A stretch of 64,000 nucleotides of DNA from Treponema sp. JC4 (GTDB lineage Bacteria; Spirochaetota; Spirochaetia; Treponematales; Treponemataceae): contig NZ_AJGU01000001.1 in the NCBI RefSeq assembly GCF_000260795.1, positions 186,001 through 250,000 on the forward strand. Reading direction: 5' to 3'. Under the pieces are notes generated by a model that saw nothing but the letters and a program-made list of their open reading frames with translations, was not told the DNA's origin and made no database searches. The position numbers and the translations under genes are program-made. This document shows positions 35,951 through 43,614 of this stretch, in pieces (position 1 is the first letter of the stretch; each line of letters opens with the position of its first letter).

Positions 35951-36973
35951 ATGAAAAACAAACAAACCTTGCGCCCGTCGCCGACTGCGCTATTAAATCC
36001 ACGAATTGACGCCATTTTCAAGGCAATCTTTACTCAGGAAACCGAAGATTCGAATATGGCCCTTGAATCTTTAATTTCCAGTGTACTCGGAAGAAAAATC
36101 GACAGCCTTAAAATAACTTCCAATGAACCTCCGGTAACAACCACAAAAGACAAGAAAATGTCCTTTGATGTAAGCGTTACCTTTGAAGGCGGTGAACGTG
36201 CTTCAATTGAAATGCAGGGACGAAACGTCGACAACAGCTTTGAAACAAGAAGTGAAATTCAGGTTGCAAGGCTCCTGAACAATAATGCAAAAAGTGGAAA
36301 AAAATGGAAGGTCAAAAAGGTTTATCAGATTTCCGTACTGAACTTTCACCTTCCAAAAGATGACATCTGTGAAATGTCGTGGTATACTATGAAAAATCAG
36401 AAGGGACATGAACTTTCACAACGCCTAAATGTTATCTATATCGACCTTCTAGTTATTAAAAAACTTCTTGGAACGCCGGTTGAAAAACTGACGCCGCTTC
36501 AAAAATGGGGTCTTTATCTTTCCTATGCAGATGACGAAAGACAGAAAGACTATATCAGTCAGATTACGCAAAGCGAGAAAGGAATTATGAAAGCAAAGAA
36601 AATTATCGGACATATGAGTAAAGCCGAATCTAACTGGCATCTTCAAAATTCCCGTGATATCGGAATACGAGATTATTACACACCTCTTTATAATGCCAAA
36701 AAGAAAGGTCGAGCTGAGGGTAGGGCTGAAGGTCGAAAGATAGGCTTAAAAGAAGGTCGTGAGGAAGGTCTTGCTGAAGGACGTGCTGAAGGTAGAGCTG
36801 AAGGTAGAGTTGAAGGTCTTGCTGAAGGTCTTGCTGAAGGCGCACAGCAGAAAGCCATCGAAGTTGTTCATTCATTATACGAAAACGGCGCATCCATAGA
36901 ACTTATCGCCAAGTCTTTGAAGATGACCGAAGAGCAGGTAAAGGAAATTGTAAGCTCTGCGAAGTCCAACTAG
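35951..36973 (+). CDS. Rpn family PD-(D/E)XK nuclease / putative transposase
   Basis: A 340-residue protein. N-terminal LNPRIDAIFKAIF, then FDVSVTFEGGERASIEMQ, match the Rpn/PDDEXK_2 family: recombination-promoting nucleases, often annotated as transposases. Residues about 250-300 are a run of EGRAEGR/EGLAEG six-residue repeats encoded by 18-bp units, common in this family and probably helical. The last 35 residues form a small helical domain. Members cut DNA without known site specificity and vary in repeat number between strains. It lies at the left border of the accessory region. Terminator at 37021-37070. Confidence 0.82.
   Translation: MKNKQTLRPSPTALLNPRIDAIFKAIFTQETEDSNMALESLISSVLGRKIDSLKITSNEPPVTTTKDKKMSFDVSVTFEGGERASIEMQGRNVDNSFETRSEIQVARLLNNNAKSGKKWKVKKVYQISVLNFHLPKDDICEMSWYTMKNQKGHELSQRLNVIYIDLLVIKKLLGTPVEKLTPLQKWGLYLSYADDERQKDYISQITQSEKGIMKAKKIIGHMSKAESNWHLQNSRDIGIRDYYTPLYNAKKKGRAEGRAEGRKIGLKEGREEGLAEGRAEGRAEGRVEGLAEGLAEGAQQKAIEVVHSLYENGASIELIAKSLKMTEEQVKEIVSSAKSN
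36715..36840 (+). repeat. 18-bp-type tandem coding repeats (EGRAEG)
   Basis: Imperfect tandem units encoding E-G-R/L-A/K-E-G within the Rpn gene, about seven in a row. Copy number should change by slippage in multiples of six codons. Confidence 0.75.
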
Positions 36974-36998
36974 GTTATAAAGATATTGTTATTTTATA

Positions 36999-37014
36999 AC
37001 TAACGTTCGTTAGT
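36999..37014. promoter_or_regulatory. Perfect 16-bp palindrome, operator-like
   Basis: ACTAACGTTCGTTAGT resembles operators of TetR-type repressors. It lies between the Rpn stop and its terminator, about 215 bp before the next promoter. No TetR gene is present in the window. Confidence 0.4.
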
Positions 37015-37020
37015 AGTTTA

Positions 37021-37070
37021 AAACACACCTTTTCTATGGGGTTATTTCCGCAAGAAAGGTGTGTTTTTAT
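37021..37070 (+). terminator. Terminator after the Rpn gene
   Basis: Stem AAACACACCTTTTCT (37021-37035) with AGAAAGGTGTGTTT (37053-37066), then Ts. Confidence 0.85.
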
Positions 37071-37090
37071 TTTATCCAAAGTCCTGGCTC

Positions 37091-37121
37091 GCAACCGATT
37101 TCCCGCAAAATGCAACCGATT
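37091..37121 (+). promoter_or_regulatory. Direct repeat GCAACCGATT, 21 bp apart
   Basis: Two exact 10-bp copies at 37091-37100 and 37112-37121, one face of the helix, about 110 bp before the -35 box of the surface-protein gene. Candidate activator or response-regulator sites. Confidence 0.4.
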
Positions 37122-37228
37122 GCCTTATTAGATTTACCGCTAATCCAATTTCAGTTTACCGAGTAAACGTTTTTAACAGGTGTTACTGTAAAAAGTTACA
37201 AAATATTTTGAAAATTTAAATAATTTTC

Positions 37229-37257
37229 TTGACTTGCCATTTTTGCTGTGCTAAGAT
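37229..37257 (+). promoter_or_regulatory. Promoter of surface-protein gene 1
   Basis: TTGACT (37229-37234), 17 bp, TAAGAT (37252-37257). The leader is about 70 nt and ends in AAAGGAGGA 9 nt before ATG. Confidence 0.7.
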
Positions 37258-37333
37258 TTTAAATATAAAAAGGTATCAAATTAAAAAGTCGTTGACTCTT
37301 TTGAGGCCTAAAAAAAAAGGAGGATTTTTTCAA

Positions 37334-38545
37334 ATGAAAAAAATCGTTGGAATTATTGCAGCTGCTGCTTTGGCTGCTACTGCATTTGCTGAGATTAATA
37401 TCGGATCTTGGAACAGAGGTGTATTTGTTCCATTCGCTTATGATGGTGACACACTTCGTTCTTTGGAAGGACCAAGCTGGGGAGTAGATGCAACTGGCGG
37501 TATCCGTACAGGACTTTCATTCTCTGCTTCTTCAGAAAATGCCGGTGTTGTATTTGACATTCACGGAAACCCTGGTGCTTCTATCGCTATGGGTGATAAT
37601 GCATATGCATGGGTAAAACCAGTAGATATGCTTACTGTTAAATTTGGTAAAATGGATAACAACTGGGGACGTCTTGACCACTGCTTTGGTACCTGGGATT
37701 ACTGGCGTTTCAGTAATGAACGTGGTGAAGGTCTTGCCGGTGTAGGCCGCCAGAATGGTCGTGGTGCTGAAATCACATTGCAGCCTGTAGAAGGTCTTGT
37801 TATTGATTACGAGGCTAACTTTGATTATGGTACAGTTACATATGATACTGTAATCGATCCTGAAAAGGGTGTAACAACTACAACAACAGCTGGTAATCAC
37901 ACATACAATGTAATGTGGGAAAACTCTTCTACAATGATTGGTTACCAGGCAGATTTCGGTTTCATCCGTGCAATTATCAATGGTCAGGCAGCTAGAAGTT
38001 ACAAAGCTGGAGAAGATACAAAACCAGCTGCTACATTCGGTCTTGCTGCAGATATTACAGCAATTGAAAACCTTACTTTGAAAGTAGGTTTCGGTATTCC
38101 AACATATCTTCAGAGTTCAGATTCATATGTTAAGGCTGCTGTAGCTGCAGACTATAATCTTGATGCTCTTGCACTCCATGCACAGGTTAGCCTTGATGTT
38201 CTTCCAAACAAAAAGAAGGCAGATAACAACTACGAGCTTGGAAACATGGGATTCAATGTTGGTGCTGGTGTAGACTATGCATTCAACGATGCTTGGAAAC
38301 TTGTAACAGATGTTCGCTTCCAGTCATGGTCTAATACAGAAACTGAAGCAGATGGCGCTGATACAAAAATTAAACTTGTTGACCCATCATTCGGTGCTTA
38401 CATTGGACTTCAGCAGAACCTTACAAATGCATCATTTGCATTCGGTGCTATGTTCGGAAAACGTTCTATGAACATTGCTAACTCAACAGGAAAAGCAGAT
38501 GACTTCACATTTGCAGTTCCACTTTCTATGACAGTAAGCTTCTAA
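37334..38545 (+). CDS. Treponemal outer-membrane porin-like protein 1
   Basis: A 403-residue exported protein with signal peptide MKKIVGIIAAAALAATAFA. The mature part is beta-rich with alternating hydrophobic residues and ends in VPLSMTVSF, a C-terminal Phe beta-signal as used by barrel proteins. Conserved family words are VFVPFAYDGDT, YAWVKPV, KFGKMDNNWGRLDHCFGTWD. Two paralogues occur nearby (40676-41833 and 45662-46837), all with the same ribosome-site leader. Likely a barrel that lets sugars or ions through; substrate unknown. The start at 37334 follows a strong AAGGAGG. Its 3' end of about 62 bp, including the terminator, is identical to that of paralogue 3. Confidence 0.75.
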   Translation: MKKIVGIIAAAALAATAFAEINIGSWNRGVFVPFAYDGDTLRSLEGPSWGVDATGGIRTGLSFSASSENAGVVFDIHGNPGASIAMGDNAYAWVKPVDMLTVKFGKMDNNWGRLDHCFGTWDYWRFSNERGEGLAGVGRQNGRGAEITLQPVEGLVIDYEANFDYGTVTYDTVIDPEKGVTTTTTAGNHTYNVMWENSSTMIGYQADFGFIRAIINGQAARSYKAGEDTKPAATFGLAADITAIENLTLKVGFGIPTYLQSSDSYVKAAVAADYNLDALALHAQVSLDVLPNKKKADNNYELGNMGFNVGAGVDYAFNDAWKLVTDVRFQSWSNTETEADGADTKIKLVDPSFGAYIGLQQNLTNASFAFGAMFGKRSMNIANSTGKADDFTFAVPLSMTVSF

Positions 38546-38607
38546 TCTAACCTAACAGTCTAGATTACCAAACGGCGGTTACCTTCGGGCAACCGCCGTT
38601 TTTATTT
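38546..38607 (+). terminator. 3' UTR and terminator, identical to that of paralogue 3
   Basis: Stem AACGGCGGTT-ACC (38571-38583) and GG-CAACCGCCGTT (38588-38600) closed by a TTCG loop, then Ts. The whole 3' UTR from the stop recurs base for base, inverted, at 45603-45664. Confidence 0.92.
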
Positions 38608-38655
38608 ATGAAAGCCGTTTTTTTACCTTGAAATACTTCTTAACTTATACAGGTT

Positions 38656-39901
38656 TTACAAATCTTCCAGAATAAAAGGTAATATATAAACAGGTTTGAA
38701 TTTTAATTTATTTTCTTGAGAAACATCTTTTTGTGACAATAAAAATGAATTTGAAATGTATTGTGAATATTTTTTACAAAAAACATCTATGGATTCATGG
38801 ATTTTGCTCGAATAAGATTTTACTTCAAATGGAACAATCTTATTGCCTGACTGAACTAAGAAATCAACTTCATAAGAATGCGTACTTTTATCTTTATTCC
38901 ATGTATGATAATAAAGTTCACGACCAGTTGAGTTCATAATTTGAGCCACAATATTTTCATAAAGATATCCTAAATCAGCAGATAATTTGTCACCAAGCAG
39001 TTTGCTATAAATATTATCACCTGTTTTTGGTGTTGAATCAAAAATCATTGTTGTAAATAAACCAACATCAGATAAATATAATTTAAAGGTCTGTTCGTCC
39101 CTTGTCTGTGAAAGTGCAAGCCCAGGATTTAAAGTGTTGTAACATGCAATAACAGTCCTTGAGTCGAGCAAATCTGAAAATCTTTCTAAATCTTTATTTA
39201 CTTTTCTTTTTCCTGTTGCTTTAGAAATGACATATCTTTTTTTATTTGTTGCCAACTGAGAGGGAATTGACTTAAACATTTTTCCCATCAACATAAGCCT
39301 GAACAGCCTGCGGCATACCGCCTACTGCCATATACATTCTAAAATCTTTCATAAGTTTACGGTTTACACCATTACCAACTTCTGAATTCGATTTATATAA
39401 ATCTCTTAATATGCCATAAGTGTCATTTCCAATTGCCCACATAAATTCTTCATAATCCATAGGATAAACAGAAATTTTATGTTCCTCTGATGGAATAACT
39501 ATATCTTTAACATTTTTTTTGATGCTGATTAATGATCCGGTTTCTATGTAATCAAATCTTCCGTCTGCAACAAGATATTTGATTGACTGTCGTACTTTAG
39601 GATTAAGCTGTGTTTCATCAAAAATAATTACAGACTCTCTTTTGTATAAGGTGATTCCTGTAACTGTTTGCAAGCGAAGAAAAAATCGTTCAAGATTTGC
39701 TATATCCTTAAATACATCATTAAGTTCACTGGTAATATTTGCGAAATCTATTTTTATATATGATTTATAATTTAATTTAGCGAATTCTTCTGCAATTGTC
39801 GATTTTCCGACTCGTCTTGCTCCTTCTAGTAAAACCGCATAACTGGGAGCAAAATTTTCTTTCCACTCTTTCATGGAATCTAAAGCTTTTCTTCTGAACA
39901 T
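38656..39901 (-). pseudogene. DUF4143-type AAA ATPase, broken by an internal deletion
   Basis: Fragment 1 (39901 to 39272, 209 residues) carries the AAA core: LLEGARRVGKSTIAEEFAKL (P-loop), VIIFDETQLNPKVRQSIKYL (Walker B) and YMAVGGMPQAVQAYVDGKNV. Fragment 2 (39294 to 38656) has the DUF4143 nuclease-like C-terminus with YEVDFLVQSGNKIVPFEVKSYS. Compared with the intact paralogue at 42000-43346, about 33 residues (roughly 100 bp) between VGGMP and the SIPSQL segment are missing at the join near 39280, and the frame shifts there. The gene is therefore most likely dead, although the first part could still make a short ATPase. Confidence 0.8.
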
Positions 39902-40069
39902 AATAACCTCAAAAAAAATGCAGTTTTTTCAATATTTTTTATTTAAAATAGTGCGTATAATTCAAAAAAATAAAAGCTTCTAGAAAAAATAAAGGAAACT
40001 CTGAATAAACTTTATCAAATGTACCTGTTTTTGCTTGGCGCCAAATAGCAAGTAGTATATATTAGATAG
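39902..40069. other. Gap holding the promoter of antisense RNA (i)
   Basis: AT-rich. TTGGCG (40035-40040), 17 bp, TATATT (40058-40063) on the plus strand is a good promoter; nothing else is recognised. Confidence 0.55.
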
Positions 40070-40154
40070 AGAAGGCATTCGCTGAAATGCGTCTTGCCTC
40101 TCGGTATATTTGCAAAATCGCCACGTGGGTTGAAGCTGTGGCGGTTTATTTTTT
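40070..40154 (+). ncRNA. Orphan antitoxin-like RNA (i)
   Basis: Starts about 7 nt after TATATT (40058-40063). A 5' hairpin pairs AGGCA (40073-40077) with TGCCT (40095-40099). A terminator follows: AAATCGCCAC (40115-40124) with GTGGCGGTTT (40138-40147) and seven Ts. Sequence and order match the antisense RNA at 45248-45335. Beyond the terminator the toxin body expected on the minus strand is missing: only a tail of about 12 codons ending in stop at 40151-40154 and the toxin promoter-like pair TAAACA/TATATT (40188-40216) remain. RNA prediction from sequence only. Confidence 0.6.
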
Positions 40155-40247
40155 AACCAATTTTACAACTTCTTTTGCTTTATTTTAAATATATTACAAT
40201 ACAATATAAGTGTTTATTAATACATATAAAATGCCTAATCTATACAC

Positions 40248-40276
40248 TTGAACTAGATAAATTGATATGTTATAGT
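40248..40276 (+). promoter_or_regulatory. Promoter of toxin (ii)
   Basis: TTGAAC (40248-40253), 17 bp, TATAGT (40271-40276). It predicts an untranslated leader of about 82 nt, the same length as for toxin (iii). Confidence 0.65.
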
Positions 40277-40364
40277 TTTTATTACACCCGTGATATGGGC
40301 GGTATTGTCCCCAACTGAAACTTGACCGGTTTTTTACTGGAATTTGATTCAAAGGGGGAATGCT

Positions 40365-40463
40365 ATGGATTTATATGAGATTCTGATGGTAGTAAATGCT
40401 ATCATTCAGCTTATCATTAAAATCGCTCAGCTTCTCTTCCGCAGACGGAAAGATAAAGAGTAA
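40365..40463 (+). CDS. Putative type I toxin peptide (ii), 32 residues
   Basis: MDLYEILMVV at the start, a hydrophobic Ile/Leu-rich middle and a basic end RRRKDKE: one short membrane helix with a charged tail. It resembles the Fst/Ldr and TxpA/BsrG holin-like toxins of type I systems, whose members also begin with an acidic YE motif. A strong ribosome site AAGGGGGA lies 6 nt before ATG. The leader shares ATGG-CGGT-TGTC-CC-AACT-AAAC with the leader of toxin (iii) and both leaders carry a hairpin about 20 nt before the ribosome site. A convergent antisense RNA starts 105 nt beyond the stop. The open frame is too short for usual gene finders. Confidence 0.72.
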   Translation: MDLYEILMVVNAIIQLIIKIAQLLFRRRKDKE

Positions 40464-40567
40464 AAAAAATAGCCCACCCTGTCGTTTTTGCACACTGCAG
40501 GATGGGCTTATACCTAAGTAATTAGGTTAGCACTGTGGGGCAAGACGCTTGTCGCGGGTGCCCTTTT
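40463..40567 (-). ncRNA. Antisense antitoxin RNA (ii)
   Basis: Promoter on the minus strand: TTGACA (40595-40600), 16 bp, TATAGT (40573-40578), an almost perfect match. The RNA has a 5' hairpin (GGGCA/TGCCC, 40559-40563 with 40538-40542) and ends in a terminator (40471-40481 with 40498-40509) followed by seven Ts that abut the toxin stop. The 3' part is complementary to the 3' UTR of the toxin mRNA. Its first 35 nt align with RNAs (i) and (iii), the common words being AAATAAA, CGC, GCGTCTTGCC. Confidence 0.68.
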
Positions 40568-40605
40568 ATTTAACTATAGCATATAGTGATTAATTGTCAA
40601 GATAG

Positions 40606-40638
40606 AAAAAACGGCTTCCAGAATTGGAAGCCGTTTTT
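40606..40638. terminator. Bidirectional terminator after surface-protein gene 2
   Basis: A 13-bp stem (40606-40619 with 40626-40638) with A run on one side and T run on the other, so it works on both strands. It separates the antisense RNA (ii) promoter from the surface-protein gene. Confidence 0.88.
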
Positions 40639-40675
40639 AGTTAATTAGACTTGTTCTAAAACTAAAGGATTAGAA

Positions 40676-41833
40676 TTAGAAGTTGATGTCGAGTACAACT
40701 GGTACACCAAATGTGAAGCTCTGTGCTTTTCCATCGTCTTTTGCGTGGTTGCCAATCAAGCTGTTTGTTGAACCAGCGAAGCCGAGTTTAAGAGTAGCAT
40801 TTGTAAGGTGATGTTCAAGACCACCGTAGAATACTACATGGTCATCACCTTCAGCAGTTCCTGAGTACCATGTGCTGTAGTAGCGTACATCACCAACCAA
40901 TGTGTAAACATCGTTGATTGCGAAGTCAGCACCACCGCCAATACCAAATCCGAACTTACCGTAGTCACCATCATCAGAACCAAGACGACCATCAAAGAAT
41001 GCGTGAAGTGCAAGAGCATCCAATTTGTAGTTTACACCAGCACCGAACTGAATAGCAGATTCAGCATCAGCTGTTCCATCTTCTGAAGCTGTTGGTTTGA
41101 ATGTTGTTGGGACACGAACTCCAAACTGTGCATCAAGGTTTTCTACTCCAGTCAACTGGAATGCAGCGTTGATTACACCCCAAGCTTTAGAATCTGTATC
41201 ACCTTTTGTAATTCCTTTGTCTTTTCCCCAAATCTGTGCCATGATAGTACCTACACCTTCGATTGAGTAAGAAACACCATAGCGAGCGTGATTCCAGAGT
41301 TCATTGTATGCTTTGTTGTTAGCACCAGCTGTTACCTGTGTATCGTAGTTGATTTCAAGACCTTCAACAGGTGTAACCAAAAGTGCGAAGTTTGGTGCGA
41401 AATTACCGCTATCTGGACGCCAGAAAGCCAAGTCATCACCTTCATGACCGATTCCGTTTGGACGGAGTGTATTCCATGCACCATAACCGAATCCAAGACG
41501 CTTCCAGTTTCCATCCATTCTACCAGCAGAAATCTTCAAGAAACTGAATGGTTTTACCCAACCAAAATAGTTATCATGGGTGTTGTCTTCCATATGGATA
41601 TCAGTTTTAACACCAGCAACTTCATTTTCTGCAGAAACGCTAAGACCAACACGACCTGTACGGTTAGTTGTGTTCAATCCGTTCCATGTCGCTGTTGGAC
41701 CAACAGTTACGATATCATCTCCATCATAAGCGATTGGTGCAAAAGCTTCATTTGCAGACAAGCCAAAGTTTACTTCGGCGAAAGCAGATGTTGCCAAAGC
41801 AGCAGCTGCAATAATTCCAACGATTTTTTTCAT
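40676..41833 (-). CDS. Treponemal outer-membrane porin-like protein 2
   Basis: A 385-residue paralogue with the same signal peptide start (MKKIVGIIAAAALATSAFA) and ribosome-site leader as the other two. The mature protein shares YFGWVKPFSFLKISAGRMDG, GYGAWNTLRPN and the beta-barrel C-terminus ending VVLDINF. It is more diverged than copies 1 and 3 and has a different terminator, so it is an older duplicate. Two 16-bp direct repeats 21 bp apart lie upstream (41902-41938). Likely an outer-membrane barrel; substrate unknown. Confidence 0.72.
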   Translation of the reverse strand: MKKIVGIIAAAALATSAFAEVNFGLSANEAFAPIAYDGDDIVTVGPTATWNGLNTTNRTGRVGLSVSAENEVAGVKTDIHMEDNTHDNYFGWVKPFSFLKISAGRMDGNWKRLGFGYGAWNTLRPNGIGHEGDDLAFWRPDSGNFAPNFALLVTPVEGLEINYDTQVTAGANNKAYNELWNHARYGVSYSIEGVGTIMAQIWGKDKGITKGDTDSKAWGVINAAFQLTGVENLDAQFGVRVPTTFKPTASEDGTADAESAIQFGAGVNYKLDALALHAFFDGRLGSDDGDYGKFGFGIGGGADFAINDVYTLVGDVRYYSTWYSGTAEGDDHVVFYGGLEHHLTNATLKLGFAGSTNSLIGNHAKDDGKAQSFTFGVPVVLDINF

Positions 41834-41901
41834 TTGAAAAAATCCTCCCTATTTTTTAGAGTTTTAAGGTGCGTTAATTTCTAAAAAATTACCGTCGGAT
41901 G

Positions 41902-41938
41902 TTGAGAATAATTCGTTGTATCTTGAGAAAAATTAGTT
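41902..41938 (-). promoter_or_regulatory. Direct repeat upstream of surface-protein gene 2
   Basis: TTGAGAATAATTCGTT (41902-41917) and TTGAGAAAAATTAGTT (41923-41938), 21 bp apart (plus-strand reading). The distance equals that of the GCAACCGATT pair upstream of paralogue 1. Confidence 0.42.
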
Positions 41939-41999
41939 CAGATTATTTTCCTGAAATGTTGGAAAACGGGGCACTTTTTGTATAATAATGCACAAATTC

Positions 42000-43346
42000 C
42001 TAAATTCCACTTAAATCCAATTTATAAATGTAACTTGAAAGTTCTGTATTCTTGATGAACATCAACATATAGATTGGAAGATAGGTGATTTTTTCCTTTG
42101 TCCTTATATTTGAATTGCACAATACGTAGGCACGCTCAATTTGGTAATCTTCATTTCGTAAGATATTTGACAGAGCATTATGCCGTTCGTAATCTTTACC
42201 AGACTTTATTTCCAGAGGAATTACTTTATCATCCTGTTTGATAACAAAGTCTAATTCACCATGTTTTTTGCTGTTGTAATAATATAAATTAAATCCGTGA
42301 GAATGCAGTTCCTGTGCAACTGCATTTTCATAAATAGCTCCAAAATTCAAATTATTCTCATCATTTAAGATTTTAAGTTGAATTCCTTCTGCATATTGAG
42401 ACGCAAGCAAGCCTACATCATTTGAAAAAAGCTTAAAAAGATTACGAGATTTTGATAATTCCAGAGGAAGCTTTGGAGCGTCTACATTATAAACCGGTAA
42501 GGCCACGCCTGCTTCTTTCAGCCAGATAAAACTATTTTCATATCGATTAAATTTCATATTTTCATTCAGTTTTTTTAAGATGAAGCGTTTATTCTGTGCA
42601 TTTAATTCCGATGGAATCAAATCAAATATGTTTTTTATATATAATTTGTCCTCAGGATCATACTGACTGATATCTTCTTTATACATCTGAAGAATTGATT
42701 TTTGTACAAAAAGCACTTTTTGAATATTATTTGTTTCCAGATATTCCTTCACAACCGCTGGCATTCCTCCAACAACCATGTACAGCCTGATCAGTTCCAT
42801 TAATTTCTTATGAATCACTTCATCTATAGGCTGATTTTGTTCGAATGAGTTTTTTAGTCTTTCAAAAATACGTTCTGGAAGTCCACAGGCTTCAAAAAAT
42901 TCCTGAATATCCATAGGATACATTTCTTTTATGCTCATATATCCTACAGGAACTGAACGAATGCTTTTTAATTCAATTCCCAAAAGAGAGCCGCTTAATG
43001 CATATTTATAACTACCTTCTTCAACAAGAAATTTAATTGCTGTAATAATTTCAGGAACCCGCTGAACTTCATCAAAAAAAATAAAAGTTTTGTCTTTTTC
43101 TAGTTGTACGTTTGTAAAAGCACTCAAACGGAGAAGGATTTCTTCAGCAGAATTTGAATTTATAAAAATAGTTGCTGCTTCCTGGTTTTCAATAAAATTG
43201 ATTTCTATAAAGTTTTTATAATTAGTTTTGCCATATTTTCTAATTGAATAGGATTTACCGATTTGTCGTGCACCGGTAATCAAAAGAGCTTTATTATTTT
43301 CCTCTTTATAAAATTCTTCTAAAAAAGCATCTATTTTTCTTTTCAT
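42000..43346 (-). CDS. AAA ATPase with DUF4143 domain
   Basis: A 448-residue protein. N-terminal ALLITGARQIGKSYSIRKYG (P-loop), TFIFFDEVQRVPEII (Walker B), then YMVVGGMPAVV and the DUF4143 C-terminus with the nuclease-like GELDFVIKQDDKVIPLEIKSG (D-x-E-x-K pattern). This widespread family is of unknown role, often variable between strains and sometimes linked to defence or toxin-like behaviour. AAGGAAA precedes the ATG. A 33-bp tandem repeat with promoter-like words lies directly upstream. It is the intact counterpart of the pseudogene at 38656-39901. Confidence 0.85.
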   Translation of the reverse strand: MKRKIDAFLEEFYKEENNKALLITGARQIGKSYSIRKYGKTNYKNFIEINFIENQEAATIFINSNSAEEILLRLSAFTNVQLEKDKTFIFFDEVQRVPEIITAIKFLVEEGSYKYALSGSLLGIELKSIRSVPVGYMSIKEMYPMDIQEFFEACGLPERIFERLKNSFEQNQPIDEVIHKKLMELIRLYMVVGGMPAVVKEYLETNNIQKVLFVQKSILQMYKEDISQYDPEDKLYIKNIFDLIPSELNAQNKRFILKKLNENMKFNRYENSFIWLKEAGVALPVYNVDAPKLPLELSKSRNLFKLFSNDVGLLASQYAEGIQLKILNDENNLNFGAIYENAVAQELHSHGFNLYYYNSKKHGELDFVIKQDDKVIPLEIKSGKDYERHNALSNILRNEDYQIERAYVLCNSNIRTKEKITYLPIYMLMFIKNTELSSYIYKLDLSGI

Positions 43347-43367
43347 AAAAAGTTTCCTTAAAATTAC

Positions 43368-43450
43368 GTCCGTTTTTCCAAGGTAATTTTATGGTATTTT
43401 GTCCGTTTTTCCAAGGGAAATATTATACATTTTGTCCTTTTTTCCAAGAA
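43368..43450 (-). repeat. 33-bp tandem repeat in the ATPase promoter region
   Basis: GTCCGTTTTTCCAAGG occurs at 43368-43383 and 43401-43416, and with one change at 43434-43448: a period of exactly 33 bp. On the minus strand each unit starts TTGGAA and carries an AT-rich -10-like word; TTGGAA, 17 bp, TAAAAT is one clear promoter. It may be a tandem promoter or operator array. Confidence 0.65.
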
Positions 43451-43614
43451 TTTGCAAAAACTTTTGTCTCCTGTGTAATTCTTTGTTTTTTTATGGTATA
43501 TTACTAAATGTGAATGTGCAGTGTTTTTGTAACAAATTAGCCTGTCGTTCATTTTATAATTAGATGGCATTCAAAATCTGAATGACCACTTTTCTACATC
43601 TTTTAGGAGTATTT

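Noticed and set aside
36715-36840. CRISPR-like repeat array
   Set aside because: The units are 18-bp coding repeats without spacers; no cas gene is present anywhere in the window.
40360-40364. Alternative ATG five bases before the toxin (ii) start
   Set aside because: It is in another frame, too near the ribosome site and gives no conserved peptide.
43346-43360. Leaderless start for the DUF4143 ATPase
   Set aside because: An AAGGAAA ribosome site precedes the ATG and the promoter words lie further upstream.
43364-43570. 68-residue frame with LEKRT repeats, minus strand
   Set aside because: The repeats are the 33-bp DNA repeat read in frame (33 bp is 11 codons); no ribosome site, and the promoter reading explains it better.
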